Source: Stramenopiles sp. TOSAG23-2
Taxonomy: Eukaryota; Sar
Reading direction: 5' to 3'
DNA: 20,646 nt
Assembly (NCBI GenBank): GCA_900128395.1
Contig: LT649553.1
Location: 1-20,646, forward strand
This document shows, in pieces, positions 7,986 through 17,589 of the stretch. Each line of letters begins with the position of its first letter. The first letter of the stretch is position 1. The notes beneath the pieces are model-generated. The model had not been told where the DNA came from, made no database searches, and saw only the letters and a list, made by a program, of their open reading frames with translations. The position numbers and the translations under genes are program-made.

Positions 7986-10900
7986 TTACCCTTGTATCAC
8001 TGTAGATGATACTCTAACCTGATCCATCTTTGCATCATTATTATTACCCTCCCCACGCCATAATCCTTCAACCTGTTTAGTCGATAAAACTGGCAGTGAA
8101 CTTTCTTTTGTATTTGCTTTGTTTATAAATTGGAGAAAAGTATCAATATTCACTTGAATTTCCGCATTATTTCTTTTTACAACAGCAACTGATGGACCAG
8201 AAATAATTTTCATAAGTTCATGAATTTCATTTGCTTGTATAAAAATTCCTAACTGTTGTAAAGCAATTTGAAAATCTTTCAGACCAATTTGACCATTTAT
8301 GCTACCTTTATAAAAATGAGTAGCAATATCTTCAGAGGTCAATCCGTTTTGTTTCATTTGCTTTCCATCCTTATCGTTGATGATGATGGCATCTTGTTTG
8401 GCTGTAGAGAAAATTTTGTACAATCGCTGTTCAACTTTTTGTATGACGTTACGACGAACAGGTGAATACATGGCTTGCATAGCACTTGTGCTTTTTCCAT
8501 TGCAGACTTTAATTTTTAGTTTTTTTTTCTTCCCCCCCCTTTGTTGGATATTAATTTTTGCACGCATCTTCCAGCTGTGAAAGTATGGTTGTAAAATTTT
8601 AAATTTACCAATATATTCTGTAATAGATTTTATATCGTGCAACGGGGTATCATTATTCTTTTCCTCGTTTAAATAATGTACATACTGTTCAATTTTCCTA
8701 ATAGATGCGTGAAAAAGGCGTTTTATGCATTGGCAATCTTGTAATTCACCACTTAAAGAATGCCATTTGCCAGTATTTGGTACCAGTATGTGAATTTCTG
8801 AATTTTCATTTTTCCATATTTCTTTATGTTTTAACTCATCCTCAAAGAAATAATTTAGCTTCATTAAAAGCACATTAGTAAACAAACCCAATGGTCCAGT
8901 TGCAAAGCCATTACTATGGCTATCGCAAAAATTAAAGCGCTCCCTGATGTTACTAATTGAACGCATAAACTCAATTTGATCCGAATTCATGTTTCTTTTA
9001 TATGTAGTTGGTGAAATAATGTTGGACAAAGTCGTTAAATCATTTGTAAACAAAATACAGTATTTTGTACTAAACCAATTTGCTAATTTTGGCTGTGTCT
9101 GGAGTAACGTAGTCGATAGTTCTTTGCCTGGTACAAATAGATCCCTCGTATCAATAGGTTTCTTTTGTTGAATGTTATCACTAATTAAACTGCGTTTTTT
9201 TACCAACGGACTTTTATTATTAACAATATTGTTATTTGATTTGTCATGCGGCGGCATGGGTGTCATTTTTTTATTTTTATCATCAAAAACAATGATATCG
9301 ATTCTATCCTTAATAACATTTTTGCTTTTTATGATATCCTTGTTATCCTCCACTGTTATATTTAAACGAGAATGGTGCAAAATAGATTTCTTCCATTCTT
9401 TCAATCTATTTTTTTCAGTTTCCCTAATTCCTATCAAGTTTAGATATTTCTCATCTTTGATCAAAAAATCGATCCATTTTATGACTAAATCTTCCTTCTT
9501 TAGCATAGACATTAAATTGATCTTTAACTTCCGTTTAAAGGCATTTAGTGAACCAATGCAAATCTCCAATCCTGTTTGTCGTAAAAATTCTGCATCTGAT
9601 ATCTCGTTTTCATCAAAATCTTTTGGTGGAGCATTAACTTTATTTTCGACTTTAAAAATCATACAATGTTAGAGAGGATATACATTTGGTAAAAAGAACA
9701 TCAATGTTGAATGTAAGAAACTTACATTCGATTTGTTTAACAGAATTTATTGTACGATATTTTGCAGTTTCAAATTTATGCAAATTTTCAGGTAAAACAC
9801 TTATATCATTTTCTTTCTTCCATGGTATATTTCTACCTTTAATTATTAAAATTACGTCCTGTGGGGCATAGCGTATAAAAGTGCAATGTGTTAGAGACGT
9901 TATCTTGTATAGGGTTAGGGAGATAGAATTTTACTTACTCGTTCCTGTGTATCCATTTCTAGCAGCTCGCTTATAAAAAATCCACTCTTAGTACCGTTAA
10001 CTGGGACTTTTACGTACGTTTTTTTGTTTCTGATTTGTTTAATTTCAAGTAGTTTTTCAAATTCCAATTGACCACTTAATATTCGTCTTATCTTTCTACT
10101 TTGGGCACTTGTACCCGACGAATTTTTGCCTAGTTGAATGTTTATTTGCAAGGGTGTTAAGCCATCAGAGTTTTTTATGCGTCGAATGCCTGGGTCTTGC
10201 TTTAAAATTTCTTCAACTGCGTACACTTTTTCATAATATACTGCTCTATGCAACGCTGTATCTCTACTATTTTTAAAAGATGCATCATGGGATCGTAATA
10301 CGGTGTCACCAAAGTTTACAGCATCATCTTTACTTTCATTATTATTATTATTATTATTTCTATTATCCTTATCATTATGTTCGTTCTGTACTACTCCCCC
10401 TTTAATCATGTATTTAAATAATTTCCTATTTTTAATCGCTGTTTGGTCGTTTTCACCTTGAAACTTTAAATTTTCAATTGCGAAAAATATTGGTGTATTT
10501 CCATTGGAATCCATTTGCAATAAAACATTTCTAACACCACCACAGCGTGTTAAAAAATTATATATACATTTTTGATTTAAAAAGCTATATACATGCTCAC
10601 ATAATAATATACGTTCAGGGGACACATATAACATGTGATTAATTAAACCATATAATCGCTTTCGTTCTACTTTGTTTACATCCTTCGGAAGGATGCTATT
10701 ATAGACTTTGATTATTTTTTGTATTGGAAATTCACCCGTCTGTATATCTTTCATACCTAATTGACCAGATGTTCCACCATTGTTACGTAATTGTAATAAT
10801 TTGTTGAAAATATTTTTCTCTTTGTTTTCATCACTGCCACTCTCCACGTCAAGAAGTGCCACTTTGTAGCAATTTTCCTGTAGAAGAACTTTGAAATTGC

Positions 10901-12386
10901 AAAATTGATTTATCATATGCTTCATCAATGATAACCAATCGTTACTATTTCCACCTTTTGCGCCTTCATACACTGAGGCATATGTTTGTAAGACTACAAT
11001 AATTGGCGTTTCTTTTCCTGTTCGTCCGTCTTTAGTTTGTGACAATGCTAATGTTGCTTGTATTGCTATTTCCTCTATTATCTCAGCGTCCACCTCCTCT
11101 GATAATTCTAATCGCTCGTACATATCATTTTTAATTCCAGCTGTATACAATTCACGTTCTCGTGTAGCTACAATTTGTAACATTTTCCCTTCCAAAACAT
11201 GATCGCGATATTCACGAAACTCTTGAACCGTTTTTTTAATATTTTCTTCCAATACTAATATTTTATCTTCAACGCGTACATCTTCTTTCATTTTTTTGTT
11301 CTTCTCTTTGTCCTGTTTTCGATAGTTTGTCAAAGTAAATAATTCCTTTTTCATTTCATTTATTTGTGCTTTGCTAACTTTTTTAAATTTTTTCTTTTCT
11401 TGATTACTTGGGAGATTATCTAAATGCAATTTGAACTTCAAAAATAATTCTGTTAATTCGCTTGACGTAAATTTCTCTTCCTCAAAAGTATCATCATTAT
11501 AGAAGCCATCCTCTTCATCAGAACTACTACTACTACTACTACTACTACTATCTTCGTCATCATCACTATTCTTACGTTCCTCATCCTTTTTTTCTTTTCC
11601 TTCTTTGCCTTCCTTTTCTTCAGACGCTTCTAATTTTGCTTTTTCTTCTTCAAAATTTTCAATTAAATCTTCCACAACCGCAGCATTTGGTTTGTTTAAT
11701 TCTTGTAATAGTAATTGTTTTAGATCTTCCCCATTAGTAGCTTTTGTGTCGCCGTCTATGATTTTTGCTACAATATCATCTGAATAAAATAATTTTAAAA
11801 CTAATTTTCTAATATGTTCATTTTCAAGGTCTTTATAAATAATATTATTGCAATAATCAAACTGTTTAATTATTTTGCGATTTACAAATAGCATTTTTTT
11901 GACCATTTTATAAACAATATTTAATAATTCAGGTAAAGTATTGTATTCTAAGCGAGATAACGGGTGGGTTTCATCTTCATCAATAAAATGATCTTTTCCA
12001 TAACATTGCAGTAACTCGTACTCGTATTGACTGATTGATTTTTGGGAGTTATTTTTTGTTACATTTAATTGATCTTTTCCTCCATATTTATTATAAGAGA
12101 TATTAAACAAAATTACATACCACTCTGTTAACTGGTCGAAATTTGTTTGTGAATATGCTTTATTATTTTCGGTCTGTGAGAAGTAATGCTTAATGACTAA
12201 TCCAAGATCATCTCGTCTTGCATAAACATTTAATTTATCAAATACATAAGTTTGTAAAGTTTTTACGACAAAATTTAATAGTTCTTCTTGAGATTCTGCT
12301 TTGATGATATTTTCCAAATGCTCCATGGACGTATTCATCCAATGTTTCGCATGGTGATCAAATAATGTTTTTATAGGAGACGACAT
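7986..12386 (-). CDS. Large ankyrin-repeat protein with C-terminal EF-hand-like region, three exons
   Basis: Join exons 12386-9939, 9858-9726 and 9649-7986 on the minus strand, giving 1414 residues. Exon 1 alone would end eight codons past the donor. Exon 3's first ATG (9662) lies inside the second intron. In order: a helical N-terminal region (1-240); an acidic Glu/Lys then Asp/Ser stretch (250-300, with ten Ser in a row); a helical region to about 600; three ankyrin-like repeats at about 626-665, 705-737 and 740-770 (NGNTPIFFA, RDTALHRAV, DGLTPLQINI), interrupted by a poly-Asn insertion at 677-683. The exon 2 segment (817-860) follows, then a Lys/Asn linker, a unique region (about 1030-1240), and a paired EF-hand-like region (about 1292-1371). 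Its first loop (SINGQIGLKDF) lacks the acidic residue at position 1 and may not bind calcium. There is no signal peptide or membrane segment. The family is not recognised; scaffold or cytoskeletal roles are inference. Confidence 0.85.
9650..9725 (-). other. Spliceosomal intron 2 of the ankyrin/EF-hand gene
   Basis: 76 nt on the minus strand. The donor is GTAAGT at 9725-9720. The branch-like box is CTCTAACA, with CTAAC at 9672-9668, 19 nt from the intron end. The acceptor is AAAG ending at 9650. The preceding exon ends in phase 1, and splicing makes a TTC codon and stays in frame. A second AAAG ending at 9638 is also in frame and would drop four residues. The exact acceptor is therefore open. 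Confidence 0.8.
9859..9938 (-). other. Spliceosomal intron 1 of the ankyrin/EF-hand gene
   Basis: 80 nt on the minus strand. The donor is GTAAGT at 9938-9933 after a CGA codon. The CTAAC box is at 9894-9890, inside the same CTCTAACA context as intron 2. The acceptor is CCCCACAG ending at 9859. Phase is 0 on both sides. Exon 2 (9858-9726, 133 nt) is open in the required frame throughout. Confidence 0.88.
11523..11550 (-). repeat. (ACT)n/(AGT)n triplet repeat inside the ankyrin/EF-hand gene
   Basis: Nine ACT triplets on the plus strand read as AGT on the coding strand and encode most of a ten-serine run between acidic residues. It is the same triplet class as the threonine tract in the RBBP4 gene, read from the other strand. 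Confidence 0.85.
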
Positions 12387-12921
12387 ATTGTTTTCTGTTA
12401 CAATTTATTGGTTTCTTTGTATTCTGTTTTTATCCGAACAATATGTATACCAAGTTCTGTATATTGGAATATATGTCTATATTAATATCTATCCTTAGTA
12501 GTAATATATATATATAATATATACATATCTATTTTATATTTATACTACTACGGTACTGCACAGTATAATAGCGTGGATAATATGTACATAGCACCATAAT
12601 AGACGATTATTTGAGAAAGATATTTTTATATTAGCAGGTAGCTAGCATTGCGATTTTAATCCTCATAATCTTCTTAGGTAATATAATACTTGTAGAGAAT
12701 ATCTTCTTTATCTTGATTCCACAAAAAAGCAGGTTGCAAAAAGGAGAAAAAAATATTTAATAAAAAATTAATACAAAATACACAATAAAAAGTTGTGGAG
12801 TTGCTCTCATCATTTCATCTCATATATCATAATCAGTATTAAAATAAAATTTCATTAAACATATTAATATTTTCAAAGAACACACACTTCACTCTCTTGT
12901 GCCACTGTATTTATCATTCTC
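12387..12921. promoter_or_regulatory. Region between the synthetase 3' end and the ankyrin gene start
   Basis: Both flanking genes lie on the minus strand. These 535 bases therefore hold the 3' untranslated region of the synthetase gene and the promoter and leader of the ankyrin/EF-hand gene. A TA-rich microsatellite lies at about 12503-12530. A 16-base word at 12630-12645 nearly repeats one at 2527-2542. No gene or RNA is recognised. Confidence 0.4.
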
Positions 12922-15900
12922 TCATAGTTCATCATTATAATGTTCCCGTAACGTTTTCGTTTGCAAAAATGGTTCATTATTTTCCTCGCCTAATTTATGT
13001 TGTTCAATTGAATCTGCTAATAATTGCGCAACTTGTATATTTGTCAAAAGTGGCACGCCATAATCAACAGCTAATCGTCTAATATCATAATTCGTTTCAA
13101 CTCTTTGTGAAAATGTATTTGCAAACATTAAAACTAAATCAATTTTACCATTGCGTAAAAATTTTGCAATATCTTTATCACTATCACTTCCAGGCCAAAA
13201 TAATTCAGTCACTGTTATGCCTTTACTTTCTAAATAACGCGCAGTTTGCTCAGTGGCAAATATTTCAAATCCTAATGATTGAAATTTATTTACAGATGGT
13301 AAAAAATCTTCTCGCAATTTTTCTTGCATCGAGACCAAGACAGATTTTTTTGGCATTGGAAATGTTGTTGCCAACATGGATTTCAAAAATGCTTCTTCGG
13401 CAGATGCACCATAACATGCAACTTCACCAGTTGATGACATTTCAACACCTAACGTTGGATCAGCGCCTAATAAACGTTTGAAAGAGAACATTGGTGATTT
13501 GCAACCTACGTAAGTCTTTGGAAATAATGGGTATTCCCTATCGTAATCCTCATATAATTTCACACCCTCAGGTAAATGTTTCACTTCCTCTGCATCGACC
13601 ATTGCCCTAGTAGCAATTTCAATGAAGTCAACACCAGTCGTTTTAGAGCTAAATGGAAAGGATCGTGATGCTCTTACATTAGTTTCAATGATCTTTATTT
13701 CCCCATCTTTAGCAATTAACTGCATATTGTATGGCCCGGTAATATTCAGTGCTTTTGCCACCTTTCGCACAGTATCACGTACTAATTTTAATTCATCCTC
13801 AGGAATAGTTTGTGTTGGTAAAATTAATGTAGCATCCCCACTATGTATACCTGCGTTTTCAACATGTTCACAAATTGCATGTGCTACTACTTGTCCATCT
13901 TTAGCTACTGCATCTACATCAATTTCCCGCCCACCTTCAATAAATTTGGTGATAACAACAGGTTTATCAGCACTTACTTCCTCTGCTTGTTGTAAATTTA
14001 CTGCTAATTCACCTGCATTATATGCAACATTCATCGCTGCACCGCTAAGTACGTACGATGGTCGTACTAAGACTGGGTAACCAACTTTCTCTGCGAAATT
14101 AAATGCCTCTTCAACGGATGTCATATCAGCCCATTCTGGCTGATCAATACCATTGCGATCACACATATCTGAAAATTTCTTACGATCTTCTGCATTATCT
14201 ATCATAGCAGGTGATGTACCTAAAATTTTCACACCTGCATCATGCAATGGATTTGCTAATCCATTAGGGATTTGCCCTCCAACTGATACAATGGCACTTT
14301 CACATTGCTCGCGTTCATAGATATCCAATACACGTTCTTTACTTAATTCTTCAAAATATAAACGATCGCACTCATCATAATCAGTTGATACGGTTTCTGG
14401 GTTGCAATTAACGACAACTGTATTTTTTCCAACTGCTCTTAATGTTCGAATTGCACTAACACTACACCAATCAAATTCAACACTACTTCCAATACGATAG
14501 GTACCACTACCTAAAACCATTGTGCCGCTATCTGGTTCTAAATCATGTTCGGAGCCATTGTATGTCATATATAAATAATTTGTTGCAGCTGGGTATTCCG
14601 CCGCTTGCGTATCAATTTGTTTCACAACTGGTACTATGCCAAATTCGTTAATTCTTACATTACGTACATCATCTTCGTTTGAATCACATTTCAATCGTTC
14701 CGCTATTTGATGATCTGAAAATCCTTGCTCCTTTGCTTTACGCATATCACTTGCTTTTAACCCGTTTAAAAGCTCAGCGCTTTCAATGCGTTTTCCAGTT
14801 TCTACGATGTTCTCCAATCGGTGTAAATACCATGGATCAATATCAGTTAAATCATAAATGCGCTGTACGGACCATCCTAACCTGAAAGCATGGGCTATCG
14901 CATGTATTCTAGTATCAGATGGTTGTATTAAGCGTTCCTCAAATTCTGCAATAGTTATGTCATCTGTTGGTGCATTCCCGACTTTTATATCTTCATATCC
15001 ATGATCCTCGAAACCATGTACGCTTCCATCTACCATCCTCAATGCTTTTTGCAATGATTCTTCGAAATTTCTACCCACAGCCATAACCTCACCAATAGCT
15101 TTCATGGCACTGCCAATATGTCTCGATACACGATCAAATTTAACGAGATCCCATCGTGGAACTTTACAAACTACATAATCTAAACTAGGCTCAAAACATG
15201 CAGTTGTAGTCCCTGTTACACTGTTTCTCAAATCTGGCAATTCATGGCCAAGCGCTAATTTTGCGGCTACAAATGCTAATGGATATCCAGTTGCTTTGGA
15301 CGCCAATGCAGAACTACGGGATAATCGGGGATTAATTTCAATAATACAATATTCTTGCGATGTTGGATGCAATGCATATTGTATATTACATTCACCTACG
15401 ATGCCCATATGCCTAACGGTTTTCAATGCAGTTTCTCTCAACATATGATATTCATCATTTGATAATGTTTGTGATGGGGCAACGACTATCGAATCTCCCG
15501 TATGCACTCCAAGTGGATCAAAATTTTCCATGTTACAAACTGTTATACAATTATCAGCAACATCTCTGACTACTTCATATTCTACTTCTTTCCAACCAAG
15601 CATACTTTTTTCAACTAAAATTTGTGGAGACGTAGATAACGCTTTTGATGCCATATCACGCATATCATCTGGATCTTTGCATATACCAGAACCAAGACCA
15701 CCTAATGCATATGCAGAACGTATCATGCATGGATATCCAATATCTTCAGCAGCTATTAATGCATCTTCCACTTTTTTTACTGCTACACTAGGTGCCATTT
15801 TCTCGCCAATTTCGTTCAACTTTGCACTGAAACGGTCACGATCCTCCGTGTCCATAATAGATTCCACCTGCGTTCCTAAAACACGTATATCGTGTTTTGC

Positions 15901-17589
15901 CAAAATACCAGACTCATGCAATTCAACACCACAATTTAATGCAGTTTGTCCACCCATAGATAGAATTAAACCATCCACATTTTCTTTTTTTATTACTTCT
16001 TCTACATACTCAGGTGTTATGGGCATGAAATATACAGTATCCGCTTGTTGCGCACCTTCTAAATTTGTTTGTACACTGGCAATATTTGGATTCATTAAAA
16101 CTACTTCAACACCTTCTTCCTTTAATGCTTTGATTGCTTGTGATCCACTGTAATCAAACTCCCCAGCCTGTCCTATACTTAACCCACCAGAGCCCAACAT
16201 TAAAACTTTTTTTGGTTTCTCCGGCTTTGCAACGCGCATATCACTCAATTTTTGAAAGTATGCTCCAACCGTACCAAAATCTGTTTTTTCCCGTGCCATT
16301 CTAACAAATAGATCAAAAAAATGCTCCGTATCCGTTGGCCCACCTCTCGATTCGGGGTGAAACTGTGCAGAAAAAAAAGGTTTTTCTAGATGATATATAC
16401 CCTCGTTCGTATCATCATTGCGATTTACAAATAATGGAGCCCAACCTTCTGGCAATTTCTCAGCGTCTAATGCATAACCATGATTCTGTGGTGTAATTGT
16501 ACATGCACCTGTCAATAAATTCAATACAGGGACATTTTGTCCACGATTTCCAAATGGCATTTTATACGTTTGTGCACCAGCTGCCGTTCCTAACAATTGG
16601 TTTCCCATGCATATGCCAAAAATTGGATTTAATGGATTCACACCAACTTCATCAACGACAATTTTACGCACATATTCCATCGTCTCACTTGCCATTTTTG
16701 GGTCACCGGGACCATTCGATAGAAACAAACCATCATATGGTTCTTTCGTAATGTCATGGTTCCATGGTACTAATTTGACTTCGCAATCTCTTTCGCATAG
16801 ATGCCGTATCATGTTGTTTTTTATACCACAATCCACTGCTAATATTTTCACTGAATTACCTTTCCCGTACACTTTTACCTCCGTATTGCTTACTTCCGCA
16901 ATTAAATTGCGTTTATTTGGATTATCAAAAATTAAATTACTATCACTACTTATATTGCCATCTTCTGGAACCATATGTTGAGGTTCAAATGAAATTCGGG
17001 CTAACATAGCGCCACGATCCCGAATCCGCTTTGTCAACGCTCTCGTATCGATTCCATATATTCCAGGAACTTTCTGCTCGATTAACCATTGCGATAATGA
17101 TTTTTTGCTATTCCAATGACTTTCTGCGTGTGTATAATCTTGTGCCAAAAATGCGCTAGCCCATATTTTTCCACTTTCCATATATGTTGGTATACCCCAC
17201 TTGTCCACCACATGTTCATCTGGGACACCGTAATTACCCACTAATGGAAATGTGCTAATTAAAAATTGTCCTTGGTAACTTGGATCCGTCAATGATTCCG
17301 TGTATCCAACCATTCCCGTATTAAATACAATTTCGCCGTCAATGTTACCTTCATATCCAAACGATGTCCCAAACCATTTTGATCCATCTTCCAAAATTAA
17401 AGTAACACTACGTCCGCCATTTGGACTACGCGTAGCAGGATCGACATCCACTGCTGTTAAAGGACCTTTTCTACCGGATACATTGGTTGAAAAATTATAG
17501 GTTCTACTTCCATTTTGTGGAAGGAAGGTTTTTTTACCTTGCAATAGCCTTTTTTGTAGCTGTATTGATTTCGTAGATTGTCGTATCAT
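12922..17589 (-). CDS. CPS1: Mitochondrial carbamoyl-phosphate synthetase, fused glutaminase + synthetase (CPS III-like)
   Basis: Makes carbamoyl phosphate from glutamine (or ammonia), bicarbonate and two ATP, feeding ornithine to citrulline to arginine or a urea cycle. At 1555 residues it is colinear with animal CPS I/III (about 1500). Residues 1-31 form a basic, Ser/Gln-rich mitochondrial leader without acidic residues, ending in an R-3-type site R29-T-Y31. The small-subunit domain is at about 55-225 and the class I glutaminase at about 245-430, with C327 (GICMGNQ), H411 and E413 (QFHPE). The first synthetase/ATP-grasp half is at about 460-860, the oligomerisation domain at about 870-995, and the second half at about 1022-1390. 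The regulatory MGS-type domain at about 1412-1535 retains most N-acetylglutamate-contacting positions. No aspartate transcarbamoylase or dihydroorotase is fused on, which argues against the pyrimidine CAD enzyme. The ATG at 17589 has A at -3; the stop is TGA. It is head to head with the acetylglutamate kinase/reductase gene. Confidence 0.97.
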   Translation of the reverse strand: MIRQSTKSIQLQKRLLQGKKTFLPQNGSRTYNFSTNVSGRKGPLTAVDVDPATRSPNGGRSVTLILEDGSKWFGTSFGYEGNIDGEIVFNTGMVGYTESLTDPSYQGQFLISTFPLVGNYGVPDEHVVDKWGIPTYMESGKIWASAFLAQDYTHAESHWNSKKSLSQWLIEQKVPGIYGIDTRALTKRIRDRGAMLARISFEPQHMVPEDGNISSDSNLIFDNPNKRNLIAEVSNTEVKVYGKGNSVKILAVDCGIKNNMIRHLCERDCEVKLVPWNHDITKEPYDGLFLSNGPGDPKMASETMEYVRKIVVDEVGVNPLNPIFGICMGNQLLGTAAGAQTYKMPFGNRGQNVPVLNLLTGACTITPQNHGYALDAEKLPEGWAPLFVNRNDDTNEGIYHLEKPFFSAQFHPESRGGPTDTEHFFDLFVRMAREKTDFGTVGAYFQKLSDMRVAKPEKPKKVLMLGSGGLSIGQAGEFDYSGSQAIKALKEEGVEVVLMNPNIASVQTNLEGAQQADTVYFMPITPEYVEEVIKKENVDGLILSMGGQTALNCGVELHESGILAKHDIRVLGTQVESIMDTEDRDRFSAKLNEIGEKMAPSVAVKKVEDALIAAEDIGYPCMIRSAYALGGLGSGICKDPDDMRDMASKALSTSPQILVEKSMLGWKEVEYEVVRDVADNCITVCNMENFDPLGVHTGDSIVVAPSQTLSNDEYHMLRETALKTVRHMGIVGECNIQYALHPTSQEYCIIEINPRLSRSSALASKATGYPLAFVAAKLALGHELPDLRNSVTGTTTACFEPSLDYVVCKVPRWDLVKFDRVSRHIGSAMKAIGEVMAVGRNFEESLQKALRMVDGSVHGFEDHGYEDIKVGNAPTDDITIAEFEERLIQPSDTRIHAIAHAFRLGWSVQRIYDLTDIDPWYLHRLENIVETGKRIESAELLNGLKASDMRKAKEQGFSDHQIAERLKCDSNEDDVRNVRINEFGIVPVVKQIDTQAAEYPAATNYLYMTYNGSEHDLEPDSGTMVLGSGTYRIGSSVEFDWCSVSAIRTLRAVGKNTVVVNCNPETVSTDYDECDRLYFEELSKERVLDIYEREQCESAIVSVGGQIPNGLANPLHDAGVKILGTSPAMIDNAEDRKKFSDMCDRNGIDQPEWADMTSVEEAFNFAEKVGYPVLVRPSYVLSGAAMNVAYNAGELAVNLQQAEEVSADKPVVITKFIEGGREIDVDAVAKDGQVVAHAICEHVENAGIHSGDATLILPTQTIPEDELKLVRDTVRKVAKALNITGPYNMQLIAKDGEIKIIETNVRASRSFPFSSKTTGVDFIEIATRAMVDAEEVKHLPEGVKLYEDYDREYPLFPKTYVGCKSPMFSFKRLLGADPTLGVEMSSTGEVACYGASAEEAFLKSMLATTFPMPKKSVLVSMQEKLREDFLPSVNKFQSLGFEIFATEQTARYLESKGITVTELFWPGSDSDKDIAKFLRNGKIDLVLMFANTFSQRVETNYDIRRLAVDYGVPLLTNIQVAQLLADSIEQHKLGEENNEPFLQTKTLREHYNDEL

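Noticed and set aside
7986-9662. A separate gene starting at the ATG at 9662
   Set aside because: The ATG lies inside an intron with clear donor, branch-like box and acceptor. The frame continues from the upstream exon in correct phase.
13622-16153. Long plus-strand frames within the synthetase gene (13622-14080 and 15530-16153)
   Set aside because: They lie opposite a fully conserved enzyme sequence and have no motif of their own.
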